From JBKEAJ01 sp047975005 (GTDB lineage: Bacteria > Bacteroidota > Bacteroidia > Bacteroidales > Prolixibacteraceae), in NCBI GenBank assembly GCA_047975005.1, contig JBKECW010000019.1, positions 1 through 21,466 of the forward strand: 21,466 nt of DNA, given 5' to 3'. The notes beneath the pieces were generated by a model, which saw only the letters and a list, made by a program, of their open reading frames with translations, made no database searches and was not told the DNA's origin. Made by a program: the position numbers and the translations under genes. Positions 1 to 7,779 of this stretch are shown one piece after another (positions within the stretch are counted from its first letter, which is position 1; the number at the start of each line of letters is the position of its first letter).

Positions 1-266
1 TCAAAATAGTAGTTATCTAGTACTACTATTTCATCTCCTCCCAATAAAGTTAGGAAATATTCAAAATGAGAATCATCTCCGGGTAAGTCAATACGTTCGT
101 GACAAACTTTTTCAATTTCTCTTATCTGGTATTCTGTTGGTTGCCGGGTTGCATATATGCAGTGAAAATCGTCTTTCAGCATTTCGGCTAATGCCAAAGT
201 GCGGATAAAGTGCCCCATCCCAATTGATGAACTGCCATCGGCTCGGAATATTATTGTTCTTTTCAA
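1..266 (-). CDS. pseG: PseG-like UDP-sugar hydrolase, N-terminal part (cut by window edge)
   Basis: The 88 codons present read as the start of a PseG/SpsG-type hydrolase, which removes UDP from UDP-2,4-diacetamido-2,4,6-trideoxy-L-altropyranose, the step before condensation with phosphoenolpyruvate in pseudaminic acid synthesis. The sequence shows the family opening, FRADGSSSIGMGHFIRTLALAE at about residues 7-28, with GxGHxxR and His19 at the position of the catalytic His of Campylobacter PseG. The start is a TTG at 266. Only two bases separate it from the stop of the class III aminotransferase gene, an in-frame TAA lies just upstream, and the protein then begins exactly where the family does. 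The C-terminal part of this GT-B-like enzyme lies beyond the left edge. It is the last visible gene of the operon, and pseI (pseudaminic acid synthase) would be expected nearby. The family is sure; the exact sugar is inferred from context. Confidence 0.85.
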   Translation of the reverse strand, partial: MKRTIIFRADGSSSIGMGHFIRTLALAEMLKDDFHCIYATRQPTEYQIREIEKVCHERIDLPGDDSHFEYFLTLLGGDEIVVLDNYYF

Positions 267-268
267 AA

Positions 269-1582
269 CTAATTTAGTCTCTTAAAGCCTGCATGGCAAA
301 TACTACCTTTTAGTTCCTTCATAACATCTCTACCATCTTCAAACTCCTGAATATCTTTAAACAATTCTTCAATAGCCTCAAAATAATTATCAATAATATT
401 TTGAGTATGGGCTATGCTAACGTAAATACTATTTCCTGCAAGAAATCCCTTTTCCAGCATCTCTTGAGTTATATAGGTTTTGTATACAAGGTTCTTTTGA
501 CTTTCAAAGCTAAATCCTGCTAGAGCCGGGATACCCCATGTATTTATCTTAATCCCATATTTTTCTGCCAATATAAGCCATCTTTGTTTGATTTGTTGTC
601 CTTTCTCTGTTATATATTCCCATGACTTTAGTTTCTTCATCACATTTAGAGTGGCTAATGCAGCAGATGGTCCAATACGCTCTGTCCAGAAAGTACTACT
701 GATGAAGGTTTTTTGGGCAGACTGCATTATATGCCTTTTACCCACTACAGCGGAGATTGCATAACCGTTTCCTAGAGCCTTACTGAATATTGTCATATCT
801 GGTTCGACGCCGTATAATTTGTATATTCCTCCGAAAGTCTGCCTAAATCCGCTAGTACATTCGTCAAATATAAGTACTATACCTCTTTCGTTTGCCAATT
901 CTCTAACTCTTTGCAAGAAGTTATCTTCCGGACCCAGATTGCGAGTAACTTCCATTTTTATTATTCCAATGTCGTGAACATTAACAAGATTAAGTAATTC
1001 TTCGAAATTATTATAGTTGAATGGATATGTGGTTTTTGACAATGTTGTGGGGACTCCTGCCGGATCAAGACCAGGTAGTAAATGACCTGCCAGATTTTGT
1101 TCATCTCCGAGATTTGCTGCAAGATACCAATCATGCCAACCATGATATCCACAAATAGCGACTTTTTCTTTACCCGAGGCAGCTCTGGCAATACGTATTG
1201 CAATTGCATTTGCTTCACCTCCGGTTCTAGCTAATCTGACCATATCTGCCCATGGAGCAATTTCTGTCAGTTTTTCGGCGAGTTTCACTTCTTCTGGGCA
1301 GTTAAGAGTTGATACATTTCCATCTTTGACAGTCTTTAAAACAGCCTCGTCCACTTCTTCATGCCCATAACCTAATATATTTGTACCTATGCCCATAATT
1401 GAAACATCTGTGTACTCTCTACCATCTAAATCCCAAACCTTACATCCTTTTGATTTACTGAAATAAGCCGGCCATTGGTCAGGGAGAAACATTTCTGGTC
1501 TTTTTGAGAGCAACATTGTTCCCCCGGGAATTAGAGCCTTTGCCTTTTTGTATAATTCCTGTCCTTTACCCATTGTCATCAT
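269..1582 (-). CDS. Class III PLP-dependent aminotransferase, glutamate-1-semialdehyde aminomutase-like
   Basis: This 437-residue protein belongs to the class III (GSA aminomutase/ornithine aminotransferase) fold. Visible marks are the TGGEAN phosphate-binding loop near residues 120-125, YHGWHD near 146-151, FDE with the pyridine-nitrogen Asp at 240, and the Schiff-base lysine in FSKALGNG (Lys268). The start could be any of three ATGs at 1582, 1579 and 1573; the first overlaps the end of the cytidylyltransferase gene by 17 bp. It is unlikely to be the haem enzyme HemL because it is embedded in a nonulosonic acid operon between a cytidylyltransferase and pseG. Its substrate cannot be read from the sequence. 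I infer that it adds or moves an amino group on the sugar or on a substituent, perhaps with the aldo/keto reductase two genes upstream. Confidence 0.85.
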   Translation of the reverse strand: MMTMGKGQELYKKAKALIPGGTMLLSKRPEMFLPDQWPAYFSKSKGCKVWDLDGREYTDVSIMGIGTNILGYGHEEVDEAVLKTVKDGNVSTLNCPEEVKLAEKLTEIAPWADMVRLARTGGEANAIAIRIARAASGKEKVAICGYHGWHDWYLAANLGDEQNLAGHLLPGLDPAGVPTTLSKTTYPFNYNNFEELLNLVNVHDIGIIKMEVTRNLGPEDNFLQRVRELANERGIVLIFDECTSGFRQTFGGIYKLYGVEPDMTIFSKALGNGYAISAVVGKRHIMQSAQKTFISSTFWTERIGPSAALATLNVMKKLKSWEYITEKGQQIKQRWLILAEKYGIKINTWGIPALAGFSFESQKNLVYKTYITQEMLEKGFLAGNSIYVSIAHTQNIIDNYFEAIEELFKDIQEFEDGRDVMKELKGSICHAGFKRLN

Positions 1583-2330
1583 TAATAATTGACTTATTAT
1601 AGCCTTCGTTTCTTCTATATGATTTATTAATTTCTTTGATTTGAGGATTATTCTTTAAAACATAAACATACTCAAGCCAACCTTTTTCTATACCCAATAT
1701 TTGAACTAACTTTTCAATAACCCAGAAGTCTTCCATTGTATCAACTGTCATCCTAATAGAAGAGTAGTCCAGATTGTTCTTAAAACAGTCAGAAATAAAT
1801 AGATTACCCCCATTGTAAGTTGAATTTTTCCAAATATAAGGAGTGACATGCTCAAATTCTGAATTAAGTGTTGCTTCTTTATATGCTCTTTCGAGCACTG
1901 TATACTTAAAAACCTCTACATCAAGTCCATCGGGGAACGTTGGGGTAAGCGCATTTGATGCGTAATCAAGGTTTTTGCTAATTGCTAATTCTATCACTGA
2001 GTCAATAACAGAGGAGTCAATTAAGGGACAATCTGAGGTTAATCTCACAACCCATTCAGGAGACTCTGGTTTGGCAGTTTCATAAAACCTTTCTAAGACA
2101 TTGTCAATTGAACCTTTATGTACCTCAACTCCTAGTTTGCTTGCTATGAATACAATCTTTTCGCTTCCTTCTTCATTAGTTGTTGCAACCTTTAATTTGG
2201 TAATATACTTTGACTTCAATATTCTACTCAGGTGTATCTCTAATAGAGTTTTATTATCAACAGTTTTGAGTATTTTTTCTGGTAATCTCGTAGAGCCTAT
2301 TCTTGCTTGGGTTATAGCTAAAACTTTCAT
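1566..2330 (-). CDS. spsF: SpsF-type cytidylyltransferase (nonulosonic acid activation)
   Basis: The 254-residue product opens with ITQARIGSTRLPEKIL (residues 6-21), the nucleotide-binding signature of the SpsF/KdsB-like cytidylyltransferases, and carries RLTSDCPLIDSSVID near 120-134, the usual metal and CTP contact region. SpsF of the Bacillus subtilis spore-coat sps operon works beside SpsE and SpsG, homologues of PseI and PseG, so the likely role here is making the CMP-activated sugar. It is a different subfamily from the Campylobacter PseF. A canonical PseF may still lie beyond the left edge, in which case this enzyme could activate something else. ATG start at 2330, overlapping the reductase stop by 4 bp (ATGA), which suggests translational coupling. 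Confidence 0.82.
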   Translation of the reverse strand: MKVLAITQARIGSTRLPEKILKTVDNKTLLEIHLSRILKSKYITKLKVATTNEEGSEKIVFIASKLGVEVHKGSIDNVLERFYETAKPESPEWVVRLTSDCPLIDSSVIDSVIELAISKNLDYASNALTPTFPDGLDVEVFKYTVLERAYKEATLNSEFEHVTPYIWKNSTYNGGNLFISDCFKNNLDYSSIRMTVDTMEDFWVIEKLVQILGIEKGWLEYVYVLKNNPQIKEINKSYRRNEGYNKSIINDDNG

Positions 2331-3199
2331 ATTTTCCAGTTTTTAGGATATAATAATTCAGTTTCCATCACTTTTATATCATCAATTTGTTTGACAATAT
2401 CACTGTTTATAGTTTTTTCTGCCATCTCTACATTACGTTTTATCTGCTCTAAGTTGTCAACTCCTATGATAAGGTTATCAATTTCTCTTTGTCTTAGTGC
2501 ATATCCTAGCGCAAGTTCTTCAATACTTATGTTGTTATTTTCTGTAATATTCTTAATTCGTTTCAGATATGGTATGAGCGCTTGCAGGCTATGAGGAACT
2601 GATGTAATATTTTTAAAAAATAGACCTTGTAAAAAAACTGAGCGAACTTGAAGTTCCTTGCCATTTTCTTTTGCCTGTTTTATAAGCTTTCCTCTATGAT
2701 TGTAGTTGTCTAACAGATTAAATGGAAATTGTATTACATCAATGTCGGGACACGAAATAGCCTCTCTAAACTCATTATTATCATAAACAGAAAGACCTAT
2801 TTTATTTATTAAGTTGCAATTTTTCAGTTCTATAAGCTCTTGCAGTAAATCGTGTCCTCTCTTAAAATCCTCAAAGCTGTGAAAAAAATAAGTATTTATA
2901 TTCTCAATAGGAAGTATAGATAATGTTTCATCTAACTGCCTTTTTAAAGAAGTGTCTGCCTTTTTAAACTTAGTATTTATCTTAAATATATTATCTGTTT
3001 CACGTAAGTATAAGCCCAATGTATGAGTAGCAGAGCCGTAAGCATCTGCCGTATCTAAAGTCAGAATATTATTTGAATGTGCAAAGTCTAAGATTTTTTT
3101 TATTGTCTCAATTGGAGGAATACCACTTACATTATTAATACCGTAATCTATACCAAACTGGACTGTTCCGAGGATTATTTTATTATCCAGATTATTCAA
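2327..3199 (-). CDS. Aldo/keto reductase in sugar operon
   Basis: This 290-residue protein is an NAD(P)H-dependent aldo/keto reductase with the (beta/alpha)8 fold. The catalytic tetrad is visible: Asp49 in LDTADAYG, Tyr54, Lys77 in NTKF and His107 in YFFHS. The opening KIILGTVQFGIDYGI matches the subgroup often found in sugar biosynthesis clusters. Near residues 240-270 the cofactor-binding tail reads IIGVDNLEQIKRNVEMAEK. The start is TTG at 3199, giving a TTGA overlap with the GNAT stop; the next codons are those where the family starts, so I keep it. Cytosolic. Its substrate is unknown. The canonical pseudaminic acid pathway has no such reductase, so it probably makes a variant sugar or a substituent together with the class III aminotransferase. 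Confidence 0.85.
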   Translation of the reverse strand: MNNLDNKIILGTVQFGIDYGINNVSGIPPIETIKKILDFAHSNNILTLDTADAYGSATHTLGLYLRETDNIFKINTKFKKADTSLKRQLDETLSILPIENINTYFFHSFEDFKRGHDLLQELIELKNCNLINKIGLSVYDNNEFREAISCPDIDVIQFPFNLLDNYNHRGKLIKQAKENGKELQVRSVFLQGLFFKNITSVPHSLQALIPYLKRIKNITENNNISIEELALGYALRQREIDNLIIGVDNLEQIKRNVEMAEKTINSDIVKQIDDIKVMETELLYPKNWKI

Positions 3200-3729
3200 G
3201 ATATATTTGGATTAAATATAGACATCCGAATAATGTCACAGAGCTCACCCGAATATACACCATGTTTTTTCAAAAGACTTTCTTGAACAAAACCTATCTT
3301 TTCGTATAATTTGATAGCTGATTTATTTTTCGACACTACACCCAAATTGAGTTTTCTTATTCCTAATATCTCAAAGCAAAACTCAATAACCACCAAGCTG
3401 GCTTCCTTTGCATAACCTTTACCCCACTCGTTTTTTTCTCCCATCATGATACCATATTCAGCAATATTGTGGCGAGTATTGATTGGGTCAATCTTAATGT
3501 TTCCAATATGATTATTCTTATTTTTGGTATGAATTGCCCAAAAATAGATATCCTTCTTAACAGCATTATCAACGTATTCGTATAACATTGAGAGTGTATA
3601 ATTACCTCCACTTTCCAGATACTTGTACACATCTTCGTCATTTAACCAACTTACATAGCTGTCAGTAACATGTTGTAACGATAGTGGTATCAATTCTAGT
3701 CTGTCTGTATTTATAATCGGGGCTTTCAT
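3196..3729 (-). CDS. pseH: GNAT N-acetyltransferase, likely PseH role
   Basis: The 177-residue product is a GNAT acetyltransferase of the RimJ/RimL-like branch. It opens with TDRLELIPLSLQH (residues 8-20), has the acetyl-CoA-binding motif A at GEKNEWGKGYAKEA (about 97-110), and ends with the SKNKSAIKLYEKIGF motif typical of motif B. Coming directly after pseC, the natural role is to acetylate the 4-amino group of the UDP-sugar made by PseC, using acetyl-CoA, which is what PseH does. Overall similarity to the Campylobacter PseH cannot be judged by eye, and a ribosomal-protein acetyltransferase would look much the same. ATG at 3729, six bases after the pseC stop. Confidence 0.75.
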   Translation of the reverse strand: MKAPIINTDRLELIPLSLQHVTDSYVSWLNDEDVYKYLESGGNYTLSMLYEYVDNAVKKDIYFWAIHTKNKNNHIGNIKIDPINTRHNIAEYGIMMGEKNEWGKGYAKEASLVVIEFCFEILGIRKLNLGVVSKNKSAIKLYEKIGFVQESLLKKHGVYSGELCDIIRMSIFNPNIS

Positions 3730-3735
3730 TATAAG

Positions 3736-4887
3736 CTACCCATAAAACTCCGAAACTTTCTGTATCACATACTCCTGCTCTTCCGGTGTCAAGCTGGGGT
3801 ACATTGGTAAACTCAAACATTGAGAATAATATTCTTCTGCAACAGGGAAGTCTCCGTTTTTCCAACCAAGAGATTTGTAGTACGGCATCGAATGCACAGG
3901 AATATAATGAACTTGTGCAAATATGTTATTATTCCTTAGGTGTTCATATAGTTCTTTCCGATTATCTGACTCTATGATATAAAGATGGTAGGCATGCCCG
4001 TCGACTACTCCCGATTGCCTTCTAATTTGGGGTATATCCTTAAAAGCATCGTAGTAAGTTTCTGCAATCTCTCGTCTCCTAGTCAAACCTTCGTCAGCTC
4101 TACTTAACTGGCTTATTCCCAGTGCTGCCTGAAAGTCTGTCAATCGATAATTATAGCCTAAATCTTGCATCTCGTAATACCACCCCCCATGATTCTCTTC
4201 TAGTAGATTTTCATCTTTGGTAATACCATGAGTTCTTAAGAGCATCAGCTTATCGTACAAGTCTTTGTTATCTGTAGTAATCATTCCTCCTTCTCCGCAA
4301 GCAATGTGTTTCACGGGATGGAAAGAAAACACAGATATATCTGCAAATTTACCATTCCCACACAGCTGTTTTACAGATTTAGAATCAACAAAAAAACCAC
4401 CCGGAGAGTGACATGCATCTTCAATTATCCAAAGGTCATATTCATCAGCAAGTTTTCTAAACTCTTCCATGTTGACAGCATAGCCTGCAAAATCAACAGG
4501 GATTATACCTTTATAAGTCCCACGAGGAGAAGATTCCAATAATTCTCTTACTTTGTCAATATCTAAGCAATAGTTGTCGGTATTTATATCTGCAAAAACT
4601 ACTTCGCCTCCACAATATCTTACACAGTTGGCACTAGCTGCAAAGGTATTTGGTGTGGTAATCACTTTGTCTCCATTTTTCACTCCGAGAGCTAAAGCTG
4701 CCAAATGCAATGCTGTTGTGCCGTTTGAAACAGCCACTGCATACTTGCATCCTACATATTCTGCAAAAGCTTTTTCAAATTCGTGTATTGTAGGACCTTG
4801 TGTAAGGAAATCGCTCTTCAGAACATTGACTACTGCGTCAATATCGTCTTGAGTAATGTTCTGTCTGCCATAAGGAATTGGAGTCAT
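3736..4887 (-). CDS. pseC: PseC, UDP-4-amino-4,6-dideoxy-L-AltNAc aminotransferase
   Basis: A 383-residue DegT/DnrJ/EryC1-family sugar aminotransferase. PseC transfers an amino group from glutamate to C4 of the 4-keto sugar made by PseB, using PLP. Seen in the protein: the opening IPYGRQNITQDDIDAVVNVL typical of PseC, SNGTTALHLA (residues 54-63) for the phosphate loop, EDACHSPGG (156-164) with the PLP Asp157, and the Schiff-base lysine Lys193 in SFHPVKHIACGEGG. Length matches the family. The ATG at 4887 lies three bases after the pseB stop. Context on both sides fixes the pathway well. Confidence 0.93.
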   Translation of the reverse strand: MTPIPYGRQNITQDDIDAVVNVLKSDFLTQGPTIHEFEKAFAEYVGCKYAVAVSNGTTALHLAALALGVKNGDKVITTPNTFAASANCVRYCGGEVVFADINTDNYCLDIDKVRELLESSPRGTYKGIIPVDFAGYAVNMEEFRKLADEYDLWIIEDACHSPGGFFVDSKSVKQLCGNGKFADISVFSFHPVKHIACGEGGMITTDNKDLYDKLMLLRTHGITKDENLLEENHGGWYYEMQDLGYNYRLTDFQAALGISQLSRADEGLTRRREIAETYYDAFKDIPQIRRQSGVVDGHAYHLYIIESDNRKELYEHLRNNNIFAQVHYIPVHSMPYYKSLGWKNGDFPVAEEYYSQCLSLPMYPSLTPEEQEYVIQKVSEFYG

Positions 4888-4890
4888 TTC

Positions 4891-5907
4891 TTATAGAGGC
4901 TTAAAATTAGTGTCAACATATTCTTTAATCTTCTCTCTTAGGCTGTCTACAGTCTCCCAGTCATCATTTGTGCCGGAATTATACTTGAACCCACAAGGAA
5001 CCGGTTTTGCATTATGATGTTTCATAAAGTCATCCTTAGAGTGAGAGAAGGAGACTGAAGGCAGTATTGCATAGTATTTACCTAAATCGATGGTATCTAG
5101 AGCATCAGTTTCTGTAATCATTTCTTCATGCAGCTTTTCGCCAGGTCTTATTCCAACATCAGTTGTGGAGCAAGACGGTGCAATTGCCTTTGCTATATCC
5201 AGTATTTTGTAGGAAGGAATTTTTGGAACAAAAATTTCACCGCCCAAATGATTTTCTATTGCATACATCACCATATCGACGCCAGCTTGCAAGGAAATAT
5301 TAAACCTTGTCATCTCATTGTGTGTAATGGGTAGAACTCCTTCTTCTCTCTTCTTGATAAAGAAAGGAATAACAGAGCCTCGTGAGCCCATAACATTGCC
5401 GTAGCGTACAACAGAGAATTTAATCTTACGGCTGCCTTTCATATTGTTAGCCGCTGTGAACAATTTATCCGACACGAGTTTTGTTGCTCCATATAGGTTT
5501 ATGGGTGCACAGGCTTTATCGGTAGAGAGTGCCACAACATCGGAAACATTAGTTGCCAAAGCTGCATCAATAACATTCTGAGCTCCGTGTACATTTGTCT
5601 TTATGCACTCGTCAGGATTATATTCTGCAGTATCAACTTGCTTAATTGCTGCTGCATGAATAATAACATCAATCTGTTCACATGCCCTCTTAAGCCTTAC
5701 TCCATCTCTGACATCACCAATAAGAAAACGTAATTGGGGATATTGTGTTTCAGGATATTTCTGTTTTAGCTCAAACTGTTTTAGCTCATCTCTTGAGTAC
5801 ACCACCACCTTTTTCACCTTGGGGTATCTGTCTAAAATTGTCTCTATAAACTTCTTTCCAAAAGACCCTGTCCCTCCGGTTATTAATACTGATTTATTAT
5901 TTAGCAT
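4891..5907 (-). CDS. pseB: PseB, UDP-GlcNAc 4,6-dehydratase (C5-inverting)
   Basis: First gene of the sugar operon. The 338-residue extended short-chain dehydrogenase begins with an NAD(P)-binding Rossmann motif, ITGGTGSFGKKF (residues 9-20), and has IIHAAAIKQVD (82-92) and the catalytic segment STDKACAPINLYGATK (128-143) with Asp130, Lys131, Tyr139 and Lys143. In this family Asp/Lys replace the usual Thr-Asp-Glu, consistent with 4,6-dehydration plus C5 epimerisation. It turns UDP-GlcNAc into UDP-2-acetamido-2,6-dideoxy-L-arabino-hexos-4-ulose. The FlaA1 family also contains capsule dehydratases, but pseC immediately downstream makes the pseudaminic acid assignment secure. ATG at 5907; upstream is a long divergent spacer with a possible promoter at 5997-6004. 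Confidence 0.93.
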   Translation of the reverse strand: MLNNKSVLITGGTGSFGKKFIETILDRYPKVKKVVVYSRDELKQFELKQKYPETQYPQLRFLIGDVRDGVRLKRACEQIDVIIHAAAIKQVDTAEYNPDECIKTNVHGAQNVIDAALATNVSDVVALSTDKACAPINLYGATKLVSDKLFTAANNMKGSRKIKFSVVRYGNVMGSRGSVIPFFIKKREEGVLPITHNEMTRFNISLQAGVDMVMYAIENHLGGEIFVPKIPSYKILDIAKAIAPSCSTTDVGIRPGEKLHEEMITETDALDTIDLGKYYAILPSVSFSHSKDDFMKHHNAKPVPCGFKYNSGTNDDWETVDSLREKIKEYVDTNFKPL

Positions 5908-5996
5908 ACTAAAATTATAATTTGCATTTTCAGTTCATCTCATGCATCCTCACAGCTCCGCCTCCTCAGTCACATTTGCGAAAACTGAATATTGCC

Positions 5997-6004
5997 CAAA
6001 AGTA
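5997..6004 (-). promoter_or_regulatory. Possible -7 box for the sugar operon
   Basis: On the minus strand this reads TACTTTTG, a full match to the Bacteroidota -7 consensus TAnnTTTG. It lies about 90 bp upstream of the pseB ATG. I do not see a clear TTG at the right distance for a -33 element, so it is only a candidate. Confidence 0.35.
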
Positions 6005-6129
6005 CAAAACTTTTTTTTCTTATTGTGTGTCAGTCCTTAACTATTTTTAGCTAAGGTGTCTGCCTGTTTTAGGTTATATCCTGCGAGTAAGATGCCAAGT
6101 TTGCTTCCCTTGTATGCGATTGTTTGTGA

Positions 6130-6147
6130 GTGTATTATAAAATACAC
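6130..6147. repeat. 18-base inverted repeat, possible operator
   Basis: Perfect arms GTGTATT and AATACAC flank the four-base loop ATAA. It lies in the spacer between two divergent genes and has no T tract on either side, so it looks more like a protein-binding site than a terminator. No regulator can be named. Confidence 0.35.
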
Positions 6148-6422
6148 GTCGGTCTAAGGAGTAGAAATAGTTATTATAGGAGATTTCAATATCATTAAAA
6201 GGAAAAGAGATTTTGTATAAAGGTATTATATATGTCGATAATAATATATATAATAGTTACAATAATACTTATTATCATAGCAAGCATTAATACTTTGTTT
6301 TCAAGATGTAATATCATAAATACAAGCATAGATAATATTATATTAAGTAATTTATTTTTGTGTTATTTATCCGCCAAGTAATCGTATTGTGTGTTTTGTT
6401 TCACAGATTAAATTATTTGTAG

Positions 6423-6430
6423 TAGTTTTG
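6423..6430 (+). promoter_or_regulatory. Possible -7 box of the tyrS promoter
   Basis: TAGTTTTG fits the Bacteroidota -7 consensus TAnnTTTG and would start transcription about 50 bases before the tyrS ATG. A TTTG at 6395-6398 could be the -33 element, but the spacing of 24 bases is longer than the usual 19-21. A second box, TATTTTTG at 6353-6360, is an alternative. Confidence 0.4.
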
Positions 6431-6486
6431 TCTGTTTAACGGGGCTGTTGTTGCCGTTTTTGAAAAAAATATAAAGCAAAGAAGAA

Positions 6487-7779
6487 ATGAATTTTGTAGA
6501 AGAATTGAAATGGAGGGGTATGATTCATGATATCATGCCGGGAATAGAAGAGCTACTTGCAAAAGAAATGACGACGGCTTATGTCGGGACAGACCCTACG
6601 GCAGACTCTCTACATATAGGACATTTAGTCTCAATTATGATGCTCAAGCACTTTCAAGTGTGTGGGCACAAGCCTCTTATATTGGTGGGTGGAGCAACCG
6701 GAATGATAGGCGATCCATCGGGAAAGTCGGAAGAACGCAACCTGCTCGACGAGAAGACTCTCCGCCACAACCAAGAGTGCATAAAAGGACAAGTTGCCAA
6801 ATTCCTTGATTTTGACGAGAAGCTACCCAACAACGCCGAGCTTGTAAACAACTACGACTGGATGAAGGAGTTTAGCTTTTTGGAGTTTATCCGTGATGTA
6901 GGCAAGCACATCACCGTCAACTACATGATGTCTAAAGACTCGGTAAAGAAGAGAATCTCTGGCGATAACAATCAGGGACTATCATTCACCGAATTCACAT
7001 ACCAACTGGTACAAGGCTATGACTTTTTGCACTTGCGCAAAACAAAAAAATGCAAACTGCAAATGGGAGGCTCCGACCAATGGGGCAATATCACCACCGG
7101 AACCGAGCTTATTCGCCGCAAAGGCGAGGGCGAAGCCTTTGCCATCACTTGTCCACTGATAACCAAAGCCGATGGCTCGAAATTTGGGAAAACCGAAGGT
7201 GGCAACATCTGGCTCGACCCCGAAAAAACATCGCCCTACAAGTTTTATCAATTTTGGCTAAATACCTCCGACGACGACGCTGAAAAATACATCAAGATTT
7301 TCACTCTCTTGAATAAGAATGAGGTTGAGGCACTTGTAGCCGAACATAAAGAAGCACCACATACAAGGGTTCTACAAAGGCGTTTGGCAGAGGAGGTTAC
7401 ATGCATGGTTCATAGTAAAAAAGACCTTGATAATGCCGTAGAAGCCTCGTCAATATTGTTTGGCAAAGGCACTTCCGAAACTCTGAAAAAACTTGATGAG
7501 AGAACCTTCTTAGCTGTGTTCGAGGGCGTACCTCAATTCAAAATAACTAGGAGCGATATTGAAGCCGGCATCGACATAATTAGCCTTATTGCCGAAAAAA
7601 CAGATATTGTACCATCGAAAAAAGAAGCACGACGGGCTATCGATGGCAACTCTCTGAACATCAATAAAGAAAAAGTTTCCGAGATAGCATTGACCGTAAG
7701 TACTGAACACCTAATCGGCGACAAATACATCCTTGTGCAGAAAGGCAAGAAGAATTATTACCTGATAGTTGTAGAGTAG
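6487..7779 (+). CDS. tyrS: Tyrosyl-tRNA synthetase
   Basis: This 430-residue class I aminoacyl-tRNA synthetase charges tRNA-Tyr with tyrosine. The ATP-binding HIGH motif is at residues 43-46 (SLHIGHL), the tyrosine-binding GGSDQWGN at 194-201, and the KMSKS-loop equivalent KFGKT at 232-236. The last 70 or so residues (from about PSKKEARRAIDG) form the S4-like RNA-binding domain. Length and order match the bacterial TyrS family, and nothing is missing. It appears to be transcribed alone: divergent from the sugar operon, with a 363-bp spacer before prfC. The start is the ATG at 6487, where the family begins. Confidence 0.97.
   Translation: MNFVEELKWRGMIHDIMPGIEELLAKEMTTAYVGTDPTADSLHIGHLVSIMMLKHFQVCGHKPLILVGGATGMIGDPSGKSEERNLLDEKTLRHNQECIKGQVAKFLDFDEKLPNNAELVNNYDWMKEFSFLEFIRDVGKHITVNYMMSKDSVKKRISGDNNQGLSFTEFTYQLVQGYDFLHLRKTKKCKLQMGGSDQWGNITTGTELIRRKGEGEAFAITCPLITKADGSKFGKTEGGNIWLDPEKTSPYKFYQFWLNTSDDDAEKYIKIFTLLNKNEVEALVAEHKEAPHTRVLQRRLAEEVTCMVHSKKDLDNAVEASSILFGKGTSETLKKLDERTFLAVFEGVPQFKITRSDIEAGIDIISLIAEKTDIVPSKKEARRAIDGNSLNINKEKVSEIALTVSTEHLIGDKYILVQKGKKNYYLIVVE

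Larger units (their letters stand above)
5908..6486. other. 579-bp AT-rich divergent spacer between pseB and tyrS
   Basis: No gene of normal size fits here. Visible elements are the candidate pseB promoter near 6000, an 18-base inverted repeat at 6130-6147 (7-base arms, 4-base loop), a pair of perfect 10-base inverted arms at 6224-6233 and 6246-6255, a 14-base inverted repeat at 6262-6275, a possible 49-codon small ORF at 6232-6381, and two plus-strand TAnnTTTG boxes (6353-6360 and 6423-6430) leading into tyrS. The middle part, 6150-6420, is extremely A+T-rich, so the short repeats there may be chance. Confidence 0.6.

Noticed and set aside
269..1582. Calling this gene hemL (haem synthesis)
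   Set aside because: The fold is right, but the gene sits inside a nonulosonic acid operon with overlapping neighbours and no haem genes are near. A sugar role fits better.
1..5907. Sugar operon as a recent horizontal acquisition because it looks AT-rich
   Set aside because: Hand counts of single 60-base rows gave about 33% GC at 2401-2460 but the same at 17701-17760 inside sufD, while rows in tyrS and prfC reached nearly 60%. Composition varies too much within clear core genes to support the claim.
5930..5989. TTCAGTT / AACTGAA arms upstream of pseB as an invertible promoter
   Set aside because: The match is only seven bases with no longer flanking identity, and there is no recombinase gene nearby. 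Chance explains it.
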